Notes: generated by a model from the sequence alone, not told the origin. 44,189 nucleotides of DNA from Candidatus Aenigmatarchaeota archaeon (GCA_016187395.1 JACPJV010000036.1:1-44189), one strand, 5' to 3'. Positions 1-10,303 are shown, numbered from the stretch's first letter. Program-made: numbers and translations.

Positions 1-1178
1 AGGTCAGCTGCCGTCGAAGCTGTTTCTGCCGTCCCGCTTGTTGCGATAATCGTCATTGGTATCGTCCTTGCAGCCTCGCCTGCAGGCACTGTTATCGTTA
101 TGACAAACGTCTGCGAGCCGCCAAGCGCGATGTTCGCAGAAGCTGGCGAGATGCTTACCCATGAAGCAGGCGGGCCTGAGGCCGTCACGATTGTATTAGG
201 AGCGCTCGCGTCAGAGCTTGTCACGACAACATTAAGCGACCCCGATGTTCCTGCCTGCACAGTTATGGAGCCAGGCACTGAAAGCGAGAATGAAGGCGCC
301 GCGCCTCCGGGAGGCGGTGCAGCCTGCACTGTCGGTGCAGGTGCAGGCGGGCTCGCAAAAGCCGCGTAAGGCGTTGCAGGCGAGACAGAGAATGTGATGG
401 TGTTTGCAGCCGTATCGCGCGAGATGACAGGCAGCGCTGTCCACACCCCGCCAATGAACCGGTAGGGAGCAACAGTAGATTCATCTATTCCGGGGATTGT
501 ATCGTCATAGCTCATCGTCACGATGATTGTGAAGCCGCTTATGGAAATCTCAAAAGGCCCGCCTACGGCAATCAAACCGCCAGGCACAGGCGCTCCTGCA
601 TAGAAGCCGGCGCCCAGCGAAGACAACTCATTTATAGTCCCTGCTCCTGCAGCAGAGCACGGTATGCTGATTATAAAGCCGGGCAGCGTTGCAATCGTAA
701 TCGTAAGCCCTGGCCAACATAAAATAGGCTCGTCAAGAATAGAGCCGTCAGCATTCGGACTTGTTAATGCAATAGAGCTTGGAAACGCACCCCATGTCAG
801 GTCCAGATTAGTAACCTCGCCGCTGTCAAACAGCACGCTTTCCTCTGTCACTGCTGCAATCTGATTAATGTAGAATTTTATCTCAGCGCCATCTGCTGCA
901 TTCTGCACCAGCAGCTTGTTGTCAGATGACGCAGGGCCTCCATACCCGCCTGCCTCTGTTGTGATTATCCGCCCCCTCTCTGTCGTGCCTTCTTTCGCTA
1001 TAATGCCTGTCCCTGCAGGCGTATCCACGCCGCCTATATCAGCATCGCCCCAGAAAAGATGCGGCAGCCCAGGCGACTGTGCAACCGCAACCGCAGATAT
1101 AGCAGAAATCATCAAAGCAATAACAATAAATGCTGATATGCCCAAGCCGAACTTCCTTCCGTCTGATGCTAATTTCAT
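1..1178 (-). CDS. secreted/surface protein, N-terminal part (C-terminus runs off window start)
   Basis: Reverse-strand frame open from ATG at 1178 to the window edge: MKLASDGRKFGLGISAFIVIALMISAISAVAVAQSPG...; signal peptide, Pro/Gly/Ala/Ser-rich. Confidence 0.8.
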   Translation of the reverse strand, partial: MKLASDGRKFGLGISAFIVIALMISAISAVAVAQSPGLPHLFWGDADIGGVDTPAGTGIIAKEGTTERGRIITTEAGGYGGPASSDNKLLVQNAADGAEIKFYINQIAAVTEESVLFDSGEVTNLDLTWGAFPSSIALTSPNADGSILDEPILCWPGLTITIATLPGFIISIPCSAAGAGTINELSSLGAGFYAGAPVPGGLIAVGGPFEISISGFTIIVTMSYDDTIPGIDESTVAPYRFIGGVWTALPVISRDTAANTITFSVSPATPYAAFASPPAPAPTVQAAPPPGGAAPSFSLSVPGSITVQAGTSGSLNVVVTSSDASAPNTIVTASGPPASWVSISPASANIALGGSQTFVITITVPAGEAARTIPMTIIATSGTAETASTAAD

Positions 1179-1379
1179 CTCCACACCTCGCTTTGAATTT
1201 TCATTGAACATTATCACTGAATATTTGTTATCCCTGTTTCCTTTTCTCATGCCTTATTAATTCTAAACCCGAAATCTTTTTATTCCCGATTTTATTCTAA
1301 ACTGGCTTTCCTTTTTTCATTTTTCGTGGCTATTTCTATGAATTTTATGATTATGAGATAAAAGAAAACAAAACCCCGC

Positions 1380-3104
1380 TCAGTCGCTATAATAAAATGG
1401 CAGCGGCGTTGTCGTAAATCCTGGCAGTGTGTCTGCGTTGTCCATGAATACCCAGTATCCTCCGAAGTTCTGCACCCATGCGCTTCCGCCTGTGTAATCA
1501 TATCCACCTTCGTCAATGAACTCTTCCTTGGTCGTGCACTGGTTCACAGGCGAAGCCCCTGTCTCCTGGATAATCGGCACCCAGACCCAGCCATTCTGCT
1601 GGAACTGCCATGAGTTGTCGTCCTCATCTGAGAAGCTCAGGTACTCGCGCGGAGCCACTACAACCTCAACAGCGCGGTTTCCGTTGCTGTCGTAAGCGAC
1701 AGCGTCAAAAACTTCTCCAACGCAGGCGTCGTTGCTGTAGAGATCGGTGAGGTAGAGGTAGCTATCGCCGTAATAGTCGCGGCAACCTTCCCATCCATAG
1801 TACCTGATGCACCAGCTTATTTCATCTGTCATCTCCAGTGCAACTCCAGCCAGGTTCCATCCCTCATTCAATTCTTTCGCAGCCGGAGCTGTCAGGTCGC
1901 GGTCAAAGATTATTCCGTAGTGGCTGTTGCCAGTTGCATGGAAATACAGCGCCTCAAGAGGCACATGCCTGTCGTCTGTCACAAGCTCCCATGACTGCGT
2001 CTCTGCGTTCCAGCTGAGAACAGCATCGATCGCATCAGTCGGCCAGAATCTGTCGCCATCCAGGCTTAGTGGCGTTGCGCGCAGGTTCCATCCAGGCTGT
2101 ACAGGCACTGTCAGGTCGACGATGGTTATAATTGCCGAAGATTCTCCGTGGTTATCCGCCTCGTCAAACACGCTTACAGGCATCGCGAATTGTCCAAGCA
2201 CAAGCCCCTCTGAGATGAATCTCTGAAGGTCGTTCCACTCAAGCACGCTGTTGTCATACAAGTGATAGATGTGCTCTCCTGCGCAGAACTCATATTCATA
2301 GAATCCTGTGTCTCCGTTGAATTCAGCTACTGGCGTTGCGTGCATGTCCATTGCAAGATACTCTGCCCATGCCTCCGCGTCAGGGTTGAAACCGCCGATG
2401 TCTGCAAACATCTGCTCAAGCACAGAGCCGACATTCGTCAGAACCAGCAACCCGCCGGGGCGTTCTTCCCTGTCATCGCTCGCCTCTATTGAAATCAGCG
2501 TGCACTTCGGGTCGTCAAAGTATTTGTATCCGCCGTTCCCTCCGCCGCTCTGATAATACTCAGTGTCTATGAGCTCATGCTCCACAACAACAGAGTTTAT
2601 CACAGGAAGCGTCACGTCAGGCCTCTGGATTTGTATCTGCTGCTCCCAGTCCCAGTCCACAAGCTGCTCATTCACAGGGGTATCAGGATCCTGGATATAA
2701 ACCTCAAGGAAAACATCAAAGAAGCTGTCTGTTGGGAATTGCGGCTCATTCGTTGTGTCCCATGTTCCCAGTGTCATTGGCGCAGATAGCCCGTCAGGTC
2801 CAATAGGTCCTAGCTGGTGGTCTGTGATTGTGGTGCATCCTGCAGCGTCCCTTCCAGCCCGGGGTGCTCCTGGTTCCAGTGCACCAGTCGGGCAGACAAA
2901 TACGTCAAAAGGAAGTGGTGATTGTGACTGCAGAGTCAGTCCGACTATCTCTATCGGTATCGTGCCTGGCGATCCGTCCACAGGCGCTCCGCCTGGCGGC
3001 GAGGTTATGTCAACGCCATCAGGAGGAACTGCGTTTGCTGTCATTGCTACTAATCCAATTGCTGCCAAGAATGTCACTGCCAACACGATTTTATTTTTAA
3101 TCAT
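1380..3104 (-). CDS. secreted protein of unknown function (574 aa)
   Basis: Long ORF with N-terminal signal peptide MIKNKIVLAVTFLAAIGLVAMTANA. Confidence 0.85.
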   Translation of the reverse strand: MIKNKIVLAVTFLAAIGLVAMTANAVPPDGVDITSPPGGAPVDGSPGTIPIEIVGLTLQSQSPLPFDVFVCPTGALEPGAPRAGRDAAGCTTITDHQLGPIGPDGLSAPMTLGTWDTTNEPQFPTDSFFDVFLEVYIQDPDTPVNEQLVDWDWEQQIQIQRPDVTLPVINSVVVEHELIDTEYYQSGGGNGGYKYFDDPKCTLISIEASDDREERPGGLLVLTNVGSVLEQMFADIGGFNPDAEAWAEYLAMDMHATPVAEFNGDTGFYEYEFCAGEHIYHLYDNSVLEWNDLQRFISEGLVLGQFAMPVSVFDEADNHGESSAIITIVDLTVPVQPGWNLRATPLSLDGDRFWPTDAIDAVLSWNAETQSWELVTDDRHVPLEALYFHATGNSHYGIIFDRDLTAPAAKELNEGWNLAGVALEMTDEISWCIRYYGWEGCRDYYGDSYLYLTDLYSNDACVGEVFDAVAYDSNGNRAVEVVVAPREYLSFSDEDDNSWQFQQNGWVWVPIIQETGASPVNQCTTKEEFIDEGGYDYTGGSAWVQNFGGYWVFMDNADTLPGFTTTPLPFYYSD

Positions 3105-3239
3105 GTCACGTCACTTCGCTTAGATTAAAAGATAAAGTTATAAAGGCAGATTTTGCTGTTTTAATTACTGGTGAAAAGTGAATAGACTGGCACAGGGTGG
3201 GAATGCTTTATTTTTAAGCGTTCCTGCTGTCATGCTTTC

Positions 3240-4349
3240 ATGAATTCAAAGTTGGCTGCTGCTATTATTGTTATCATAATTGCTGTTGTGCTTGCCGTTG
3301 CAATTATAAACTTCGGCATAACCGGCTTTGCTTCAGGCGCCGCTGCCCCTGGCCAATCTTTATTCATGAACCAGAACGACCCTGCGGTTGCGCTGGCAAA
3401 GCAAGAGTTCAGGGAAGAATACTCCCCTGGTTGGGAAAACATGGAGCTTTACGAAAAGTACGTGGATATAATAGGTGCCAACGGAATCCTGGATGTTCTC
3501 GAAGAAAACTCCTGCCACAGCGAAGCGCACGACCTCGGGAAGATTATTTTTTCGCGCTCAGGCGACCTTGAGGAATCCATCACCATATGCGGCGACCGCT
3601 GTACGTCAGCCTGCCTGCACGGTGTCCTGATGGAGATGCTGGAAGGGAATATTACGCAGCATCCCGGCGACCCTGAAGGGCACGCGCGCCTGTCTGACAT
3701 AGAAAAGGAAATTAACAGCATCTGCAATAAGGAAGAAATTACATCCGTTCATAGTGAAGGCACATGCATCCATGGCCTGGGCCATGCAATCATGCACCTG
3801 TCAGGCTATGATATTAATGAGTCGCTGCGTGTCTGCGATACGCTGGAAGAAAAGCCCCAGAGCTATTACTGCGCAACAGGCGCATTCATGGAATATCATA
3901 TTGTCTACGGTGAAAGAGACCTGCAAAATGAAGGATTGCGCTATCCCTGCGATGCTTTTAAGCAGTATCCTGCCGCCTGCTACAGGTACAAGATGCAGTA
4001 TTCAATGCCAAAGATGCTTGCAGAAGGCATGAGTGTTGAAGATATATCAGGCGAATGCATGAAGCTTGAAAAGCTGGAAAGGCTCGGCTGCTTTCACGGA
4101 ATAGGCTTCTTCTTCCTTCCGCACATTGAGGAATCGCCTGCGAGGATTTCTGAAATTTGCATTTTCGGAAATTCCGACGACCGGCGCATGTGCATCGAGG
4201 GCGCTGTCGAGAAGCTGGCGGATTATAATCAGGAAAAAGCATTTGAAGCCTGCAGTCATCTGGATGGGGCAGACAGGGAAATCTGCACAGAAGCTGCGTC
4301 CGGAAAAATGTACAGGATGGACAAGGACTTCTCGCTTTACTTTGGGTGA
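3240..4349 (+). CDS. membrane-anchored/secreted Cys-His-rich protein
   Basis: 369 aa ORF with N-terminal TM and recurring CHSEAHDLG, CLHG, CIHGLGH, CATGAFMEYH, CFHGIGF motifs. Confidence 0.85.
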   Translation: MNSKLAAAIIVIIIAVVLAVAIINFGITGFASGAAAPGQSLFMNQNDPAVALAKQEFREEYSPGWENMELYEKYVDIIGANGILDVLEENSCHSEAHDLGKIIFSRSGDLEESITICGDRCTSACLHGVLMEMLEGNITQHPGDPEGHARLSDIEKEINSICNKEEITSVHSEGTCIHGLGHAIMHLSGYDINESLRVCDTLEEKPQSYYCATGAFMEYHIVYGERDLQNEGLRYPCDAFKQYPAACYRYKMQYSMPKMLAEGMSVEDISGECMKLEKLERLGCFHGIGFFFLPHIEESPARISEICIFGNSDDRRMCIEGAVEKLADYNQEKAFEACSHLDGADREICTEAASGKMYRMDKDFSLYFG

Positions 4350-4425
4350 AAGGCAGAAAGGCTCTCATGTTTTTCTCAGAATCAACCCTCCAAACCTTTA
4401 TCTGCGCATCTTCCCAGATTCTTTC

Positions 4426-4776
4426 ATGGCGCTCGAGCTTTTTTCAATCTTAGTCTTGGTCGTGCAGTTGCTCATCATATGGATTGTAGTTCTTCTAAGT
4501 GCAAAACTTGTTGCTTCAGGCATAGGTGCGTTGCGCGCGTTTGTGCTTGCCTTTCTCGCATATTTCCTGCCGCCGCTTGTTTTTTCCTTCTTTAGCATAA
4601 GCATACCTTACGCTGCAATAATAATTCCTCTGATTGTATGGATCATCTTAGGCGAGCTTCTCCTCAGAGAGGCTACGTTAGGTGGCAGGCTGAAGATCAC
4701 AATAGTTGCTTTTATCATCTACCTGATTCTGCAATTCATCGGCCTGCCAGGCATTATCATAGGGCTTGCTGGATGA
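4426..4776 (+). CDS. small integral membrane protein
   Basis: In-frame ATG at 4426 inside ORF 4126..4776; MALELFSILVLVVQLLIIWIVVLL..., several hydrophobic segments. Confidence 0.7.
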   Translation: MALELFSILVLVVQLLIIWIVVLLSAKLVASGIGALRAFVLAFLAYFLPPLVFSFFSISIPYAAIIIPLIVWIILGELLLREATLGGRLKITIVAFIIYLILQFIGLPGIIIGLAG

Positions 4777-4777
4777 C

Positions 4778-5425
4778 CTATATTTTCACTGATATGTTCC
4801 CCAGCGCTTTCTGGCAAGCTGCATTCCATAGCAGCGAGAATAAAATTGCAGGGCTTTCTATCGTGTAGTGGGTTCTAAGATATTCAATCCATTTCTTTAG
4901 GGCATTCTCCGACCTCGACAGGGATAATCCCACGTTCTGCCCCTTTAATAGCGAAAGAGGGATTGAATTAGAAACTTCCAGGCAGGGCCTCGCGATTTCA
5001 TCTTTTTGTGGAGTTGAAACTCTGTTCTTATCAAAGGGAAAAACAAACCCTTTTGTATATCCAATGTAACTTGCTGCTCCCTTTTCAACTGCCCTTTCAC
5101 CCAATATTGCAGCAGAATCACAAGCCCTGGCAAAGACGATCGCATCTGATAGAATGTCTTCGTTAGTCCCGGCCTCTATCAATAGATTATCATCCTGACC
5201 AGCGACCGTACTTTGATTTCCATGACCGTTCAGAACAATAAAATTCGGGGGATTCTTTCGAACATAACTTTCAAAATCTTTCTTATTGGCTTTATTACGG
5301 TTCAGATCTATGCATTTCATGCCCCTTTCTCCAGCTTCATTCAGAATTGGTTCGCTCCATCTTGACAAATAAGTTGTGGTATCATCATATTCCGGCCGCG
5401 TTACTATAATTGTCTTATCACTCAC
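4778..5425 (-). CDS. CHAT/caspase-like cysteine peptidase
   Basis: 215 aa; FIVLNGHG (His68) followed by IVFARACDSA (Cys102), the clan CD His/Cys dyad pattern; last gene of a 3-gene operon. Confidence 0.75.
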   Translation of the reverse strand: MSDKTIIVTRPEYDDTTTYLSRWSEPILNEAGERGMKCIDLNRNKANKKDFESYVRKNPPNFIVLNGHGNQSTVAGQDDNLLIEAGTNEDILSDAIVFARACDSAAILGERAVEKGAASYIGYTKGFVFPFDKNRVSTPQKDEIARPCLEVSNSIPLSLLKGQNVGLSLSRSENALKKWIEYLRTHYTIESPAILFSLLWNAACQKALGNISVKI

Positions 5426-5636
5426 TTATCTCTACCTCTTTTTTGAATGTCCGGATACCTGACATCATAACTTCTACTATCAGTTGGCCAACCTCGTCAT
5501 CTTTCCTGATATGCTCAATTAACTCCCATTTATCGAAAGAGCCATGGCTACCGATTGAAAGCTTTATATGTTCGGGCATCCCTTCAAGCCTCGCAATTGC
5601 GATTTTCTTTTCATCCTCGCTAGCCATACATGCCAC
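5418..5636 (-). CDS. small protein associated with CHAT-like peptidase (A)
   Basis: 72 aa; overlaps the peptidase start by 8 bp; motif W-ELIEHIRKDDEVGQ. Confidence 0.7.
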   Translation of the reverse strand: MACMASEDEKKIAIARLEGMPEHIKLSIGSHGSFDKWELIEHIRKDDEVGQLIVEVMMSGIRTFKKEVEISE

Positions 5637-5639
5637 CGT

Positions 5640-5831
5640 TCAAATTATTTCCAACTTGATGAGTTTTTGAGATATTTTCTGCCCAAGCTCTGTTTTATTT
5701 CTGATTTCTAGATACGCCATATTCCATGATATCGGCTGTTCGTCTATAACCGCAATAACCTGGTTTCTTTCCTCTATAGGCAGATTAGCATAAACTTTCA
5801 TAAATCTTTCCAAGGCATCTCCTAGAGGCAT
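5640..5831 (-). CDS. small protein associated with CHAT-like peptidase (B)
   Basis: 63 aa; 3 bp gap to protein A; motif W-NMAYLEIRNKTELGQ, similar to protein A. Confidence 0.65.
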   Translation of the reverse strand: MPLGDALERFMKVYANLPIEERNQVIAVIDEQPISWNMAYLEIRNKTELGQKISQKLIKLEII

Positions 5832-5892
5832 GTCTATATCTCAATTGGCCTGCTTATATTCTTTGTTTAATTTCTACCAACAGAGAGACTTT

Positions 5893-8800
5893 TTAACCTT
5901 GCTGTCTTTCCCTTCTCAGCTTTCTTCTGTTCCTTGATCTGATCCTTCGTATCTCGTAGACAAGCCCTGCTGCAAAAAGCAGCACTATCCCGAGTGCTCT
6001 GGAATTTGCCGTCAAGAATCCTATGACGTTTACTGCCGGAGCGCTGACCACACCGTCAGCAACCTCTGTCCTTGTCCTGGGATTCTCATTCCTTCCCTCC
6101 GCAGCAGGCGTCTCTGCTTCAGCTGTTATTGTTTGCCTTATGTTCTCTTCTTGTTGCTGTTCTTGATTTTCAGGAGGTGTTGGATTGTTAAGGGAAGTCT
6201 TGTTCACAGGCTTGGGCGGTAATGAAAATCCGCCCCCTCCCCCGCCTCCTCCGTTGCTTCCGCTGTTTGATGCAGGCGGCGCGCAGTTTACAGTCGTGAG
6301 CGAGGATACGTCAGAAACGGCCGTGCTGTTTACGGTAAAGTTCGTGTCACCGCTTTTTTGTGCATTAGCGTTCATGGAAAAAGAGCCGTCATTTTCCGTG
6401 ATCACAGCGCCTGAAATAATTCCTGCATACGTGATGGTTTTGTTTGCAATCACGCTGCCGTTATTCCACGTGAGATTGCCTCCTATTGTGTAACTGCCTC
6501 CTGAACAAACGCCTGTGTGATCAGTAACTATTAGCAGCGCAACTCCCGTTGATGTGCTTCCGTTTGTACTCACGGCATTTCCCGCCTCGTCTTCTGCAGT
6601 GACGGTATAAGTGTAATTCTCCGGGGTTTTCGGCGCAGCCCACGTGCCTGCAAAGGATGTCCGCGATGAGTTTATCAAAGTAATGTTTTCAGTGAAATTT
6701 TGATAAAATACTGTTGCGGTTACATTCAGCTCGCTGCTGTCCTCGGCTTCTGCTTTTATCTCGAAAATCTGGCCGTTCATCCCTTCCTTTGGATTCGCTG
6801 TTGTGCTGGTTATATTCGGAGCAAACTTGTCTATGGATATTTCATAGATAGGACCTTCCGTCACCCTGCCAAGCCTGTCTTTTATCAGGAAGTAATATCT
6901 TACCCTTGTGCCGTTTTCATAATGCTCCAGTTCTTGGTTAAGATTTATACTGCTCTGGCAGTACATGTAAGTGCCGTTAATGCAGCTCACGTTCTTTTCC
7001 GTGAATCCTGCTGTTCCATTTTCCTTCCAGTAGAACCTGCTTTCGTTGACCCAAAGCTCCGTATAGTTCATCCCGAACTTCCTGTTGCCTCCTGCAAAGG
7101 CCGTGTCATTCGCATAATTATAGCTGTTGATCACTGGTGCTGATGTGTCTACTGTTAATAATGTTGTCTTCATCCCGGTGTTCCCTGCACGGTCTTTTGC
7201 CCGAAATGTCATTGAATAAATGCCGTCTGGCATGCCAAGAGTGCCGCTGTAATTGTCGCAATTGCTGCAGAGTGTGCTTTCATTATGCGCGCTGTAATTG
7301 AGTAACGTGACGTTTTCGGATAATTCTATATCCAGAGGCACCTGCGAAATTGTGAAATAGTCACTATCCGGATTTATCACTGTTATTTGTGGAATTACTG
7401 TGTCTATCTTTACTGTTCTTGCTTCGCTCACGTTTGTCCTGTTCGCAAAATCAGCGGCATAAATTTTGTAGTAGTGTTCGCCGTCTGCCTGCCCCTGCAT
7501 AGTCCTGTGCCATTGCGTTCCAGAGCCGTTCATCGTATAGTTTGCAGAATCCCATTCTATTTTTGCGCTGCTCAGGCTTTCGCTCGATGTGATGTTTATG
7601 ACTACGCTGCTTCCGTTCACATAAGAGTCATTTGGAGGAGTCGGGCTTGCAAAGCTTATTCCTGGCTGCATTGTGTCTACTATTGTATTTGCATTTTCAC
7701 TTGCGCTTTCAAAAAATTCTCCGTAGCTTGTTGAGTTTGAAATTGCAAAAAAGGAATAATTTCCATCCTCCTCTGCTTCAACCTCCCACGTGACATTCAT
7801 CTTTGTGTTGTTTTCTATCGACCCTAAACTTCTGGGATTGTCTCCTGAAAGTATGGATGTTTTGAGAGGAAGAACAAGAAACGCCTGCACGCCGTGCGCA
7901 TGCAAATCCCCGCTGTTTTCTGTCTGCGAAGTCACATTGAATCTCCTTCCTGCTATCGCAGGCGTGCCTATAGTTGTTTTCAGAATGATGTTTGCTTCTG
8001 CATAGCCTCCGTCTGTTGCCAAAGCGAAATTTTCAATATCCGAACCGTGCGAGAAATTTGCGGGTTTCGCCTTTATCTTAAGGACCGCTCTGTCGTATGC
8101 GATATCCGCTTTAACCTGCTCTGCGTTGTCCATGCTGCTCTCAGATGAGTTTATTGCTGAGTTGCTGGTTTCATTATAAAGATGCAGATCAAGGTTGTTC
8201 AGAGAATACCACGCATTTGGATAGTCGATTCCGTTGTATGTCGCGTGCCTGTTCCACGCAAGCGTTGCACGCTCGCCCGGCAATAGCAAGGCTTTGTACA
8301 GCCTGAAAGATCCTTCTGTTATGTTTGAAATTAGCACATCGTCCTTGAATGAATAAGCCCTGTCAAGATCCAGATAGCCAAATCCGTATGCAGTTTTATC
8401 ACCGGTGCTGTTTGCAGTATTGAATAATAGCGCGCGCACAGCCATTGGATTCCAGTTTATGCCCTTGTAGTCTAGGATTAGCGCAATTGCTCCGGCCACG
8501 TGCGGCGCAGCCATGCTTGTCCCTGACTTATCCACAAACTGGGATCCGCCCTCCCAGTTGCTGTTGGCGGACTTTATTGTGACGCCGGGAGCTGCTATAT
8601 CAGGCTTTATCCTGCCGTCAGAGGTCAGCCCTCTGCTGCTGAATCCCGCGATAGAATCGTCGCCTGTGCTCACCGTACCTGCGTCATCTACGGCTGCAAC
8701 ACTGAATGCATTGTACGCAACAGCTCCAACAGTGCTCGCACCCGGACCGCCGTTTCCTGCAGAATTTGCCACGTGAACTCCCAGTTCATCCACAACAGCA

Positions 8801-9834
8801 TCCAGATATCTTGCAAGGTCGCAGTCGCTCTCACCCACAGAGCACATGCTTATGCTCCTGCTGATTATGTCAGCGCCCTGTTCCACTGCCCAGTCTATTC
8901 CTTTTCTGTTATCGCCTTCGTAGCAAAGACCGCTGCCTGCGTCATCTCTGAAGCACACCTTGGCGTTGATTATATTCGCGCCAAAGGCAATGCCCTTGTA
9001 TGTGCCGTCTCTGCTTGCAGCAATGCCTGCGACATGCGTGCCATGGCCGTGCAGGTCGTCTGTGCTGTTAGGATCGTCATTATAAGACGGATCGCCCTGC
9101 GCATCATCGTGGAATGTTTTTGATATATTTACGCTGTTGTTCAGTGCCGGATGTTTTTCATCCAGGCCTGTATCTGTGATCGCAACCTCAAACCCGCTGC
9201 CATTGATGCTTGCATTCCAAAAAACGTCTGATTTTATTGAATAGCTTCCTACGTCAAGGTCTAATTGCATTTTTTTATTTTCTATAATAGCAAGTACATC
9301 TTCATGGTTTTGCAGGTCGTTAAGGCAGGGCTGGGGCAGCAGCGCTGTCACGGAATTTATTATGGCAGTTGAACCCGTATACTTCCCACCGCATCTCTCT
9401 ATTATATTTCTTATTTCATCATGGCTGCTGCTTGTCTTTGCATTCACTTCTTCTATTATCCGCCTTCTCGCCTCGTCCTTTAGTGAATCTATTTCACTTC
9501 CTATCTCACCGAGTATTCTTCTATCTTTCTTAGTCAGAAATCTTTCTTCGTATTGCCTTACTTCTTGCAGGCTTTTTCCTCTCCTCTCCTTCTTTGAAAG
9601 AGGCTCTATCTTTGCATATATGCCCTTTGCCTCGGAAACTTCGGCCTCTATTCTTCCCCCGATCTCTGCGTTCACCTGAGCGCCCACCTCCCCCAGGGGC
9701 TGGTCTTTGAGTATTATAATCACGGGCATTGTGCCTTCGTTATCAGCCTCTGCCGTACCTGCCACAGAGGCAAGAGTAAGTGAAGCCAGAAAAAGAGCCA
9801 GAATGCTGCAGATACGCATGTATTTGCCTTTCAT
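5893..9834 (-). CDS. subtilisin-like S8 serine protease with Ig-like repeats and C-terminal TM anchor
   Basis: 1313 aa; signal peptide; catalytic motifs VAITDTGLD, GHGTHVAGI, GTSMAAPHVAGA; C-terminal hydrophobic helix plus basic tail. Confidence 0.95.
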   Translation of the reverse strand: MKGKYMRICSILALFLASLTLASVAGTAEADNEGTMPVIIILKDQPLGEVGAQVNAEIGGRIEAEVSEAKGIYAKIEPLSKKERRGKSLQEVRQYEERFLTKKDRRILGEIGSEIDSLKDEARRRIIEEVNAKTSSSHDEIRNIIERCGGKYTGSTAIINSVTALLPQPCLNDLQNHEDVLAIIENKKMQLDLDVGSYSIKSDVFWNASINGSGFEVAITDTGLDEKHPALNNSVNISKTFHDDAQGDPSYNDDPNSTDDLHGHGTHVAGIAASRDGTYKGIAFGANIINAKVCFRDDAGSGLCYEGDNRKGIDWAVEQGADIISRSISMCSVGESDCDLARYLDAVVDELGVHVANSAGNGGPGASTVGAVAYNAFSVAAVDDAGTVSTGDDSIAGFSSRGLTSDGRIKPDIAAPGVTIKSANSNWEGGSQFVDKSGTSMAAPHVAGAIALILDYKGINWNPMAVRALLFNTANSTGDKTAYGFGYLDLDRAYSFKDDVLISNITEGSFRLYKALLLPGERATLAWNRHATYNGIDYPNAWYSLNNLDLHLYNETSNSAINSSESSMDNAEQVKADIAYDRAVLKIKAKPANFSHGSDIENFALATDGGYAEANIILKTTIGTPAIAGRRFNVTSQTENSGDLHAHGVQAFLVLPLKTSILSGDNPRSLGSIENNTKMNVTWEVEAEEDGNYSFFAISNSTSYGEFFESASENANTIVDTMQPGISFASPTPPNDSYVNGSSVVINITSSESLSSAKIEWDSANYTMNGSGTQWHRTMQGQADGEHYYKIYAADFANRTNVSEARTVKIDTVIPQITVINPDSDYFTISQVPLDIELSENVTLLNYSAHNESTLCSNCDNYSGTLGMPDGIYSMTFRAKDRAGNTGMKTTLLTVDTSAPVINSYNYANDTAFAGGNRKFGMNYTELWVNESRFYWKENGTAGFTEKNVSCINGTYMYCQSSINLNQELEHYENGTRVRYYFLIKDRLGRVTEGPIYEISIDKFAPNITSTTANPKEGMNGQIFEIKAEAEDSSELNVTATVFYQNFTENITLINSSRTSFAGTWAAPKTPENYTYTVTAEDEAGNAVSTNGSTSTGVALLIVTDHTGVCSGGSYTIGGNLTWNNGSVIANKTITYAGIISGAVITENDGSFSMNANAQKSGDTNFTVNSTAVSDVSSLTTVNCAPPASNSGSNGGGGGGGGFSLPPKPVNKTSLNNPTPPENQEQQQEENIRQTITAEAETPAAEGRNENPRTRTEVADGVVSAPAVNVIGFLTANSRALGIVLLFAAGLVYEIRRIRSRNRRKLRRERQQG

Positions 9835-9892
9835 TGGAATTTTATTGAGAAATCAAAGCAATAAATAAACTGCGGTAATTCATTGTATCATT

Positions 9893-10303
9893 TTATTTCA
9901 GTTCTTCCAAGAATTCCCTTGCCGTAACTATCCTTATTCCCCTGAATTCTTTCAGCTTCAGAAGATGCGGGTCTCCGGAAATGATGTAATCAGCGCCTCC
10001 TGCCACTGCTGACTCCAGAATCCTGTTGTCATCAGGGTCTTCCTTGATAACATCAATACTTTCTGATAGACTGACAAACATTGCCATCTCCAGAATCAGT
10101 GTCTTGAATCTGCTTTTCTGCTCTTCTGTGAACTGAAACTTGGGGTAGTCTAATACCCTTGAGAGTTCATTGAATTGCTCTTTGGAAATGACCAGCTCGC
10201 AATCTCCGCTGATTATTTTTCGCACCACCTGCCTTGGATTTCCTTCCCATCCCAGCGCAGAAATCAATATGTTGGTGTCTAGCGTTGCCCTCGTCTTGCC
10301 CAT
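9893..10303 (-). CDS. PIN-domain toxin (VapC-like)
   Basis: TLDTNILISALGW...ILESAVAGGADYIISGDPHLL, PIN acidic motifs. Confidence 0.88.
   Translation of the reverse strand: MGKTRATLDTNILISALGWEGNPRQVVRKIISGDCELVISKEQFNELSRVLDYPKFQFTEEQKSRFKTLILEMAMFVSLSESIDVIKEDPDDNRILESAVAGGADYIISGDPHLLKLKEFRGIRIVTAREFLEELK

Noticed and set aside
4126-4425. N-terminal extension of ORF 4126..4776
   Set aside because: Overlaps the 3240..4349 gene out of frame; the hydrophobic protein starts naturally at ATG 4426.
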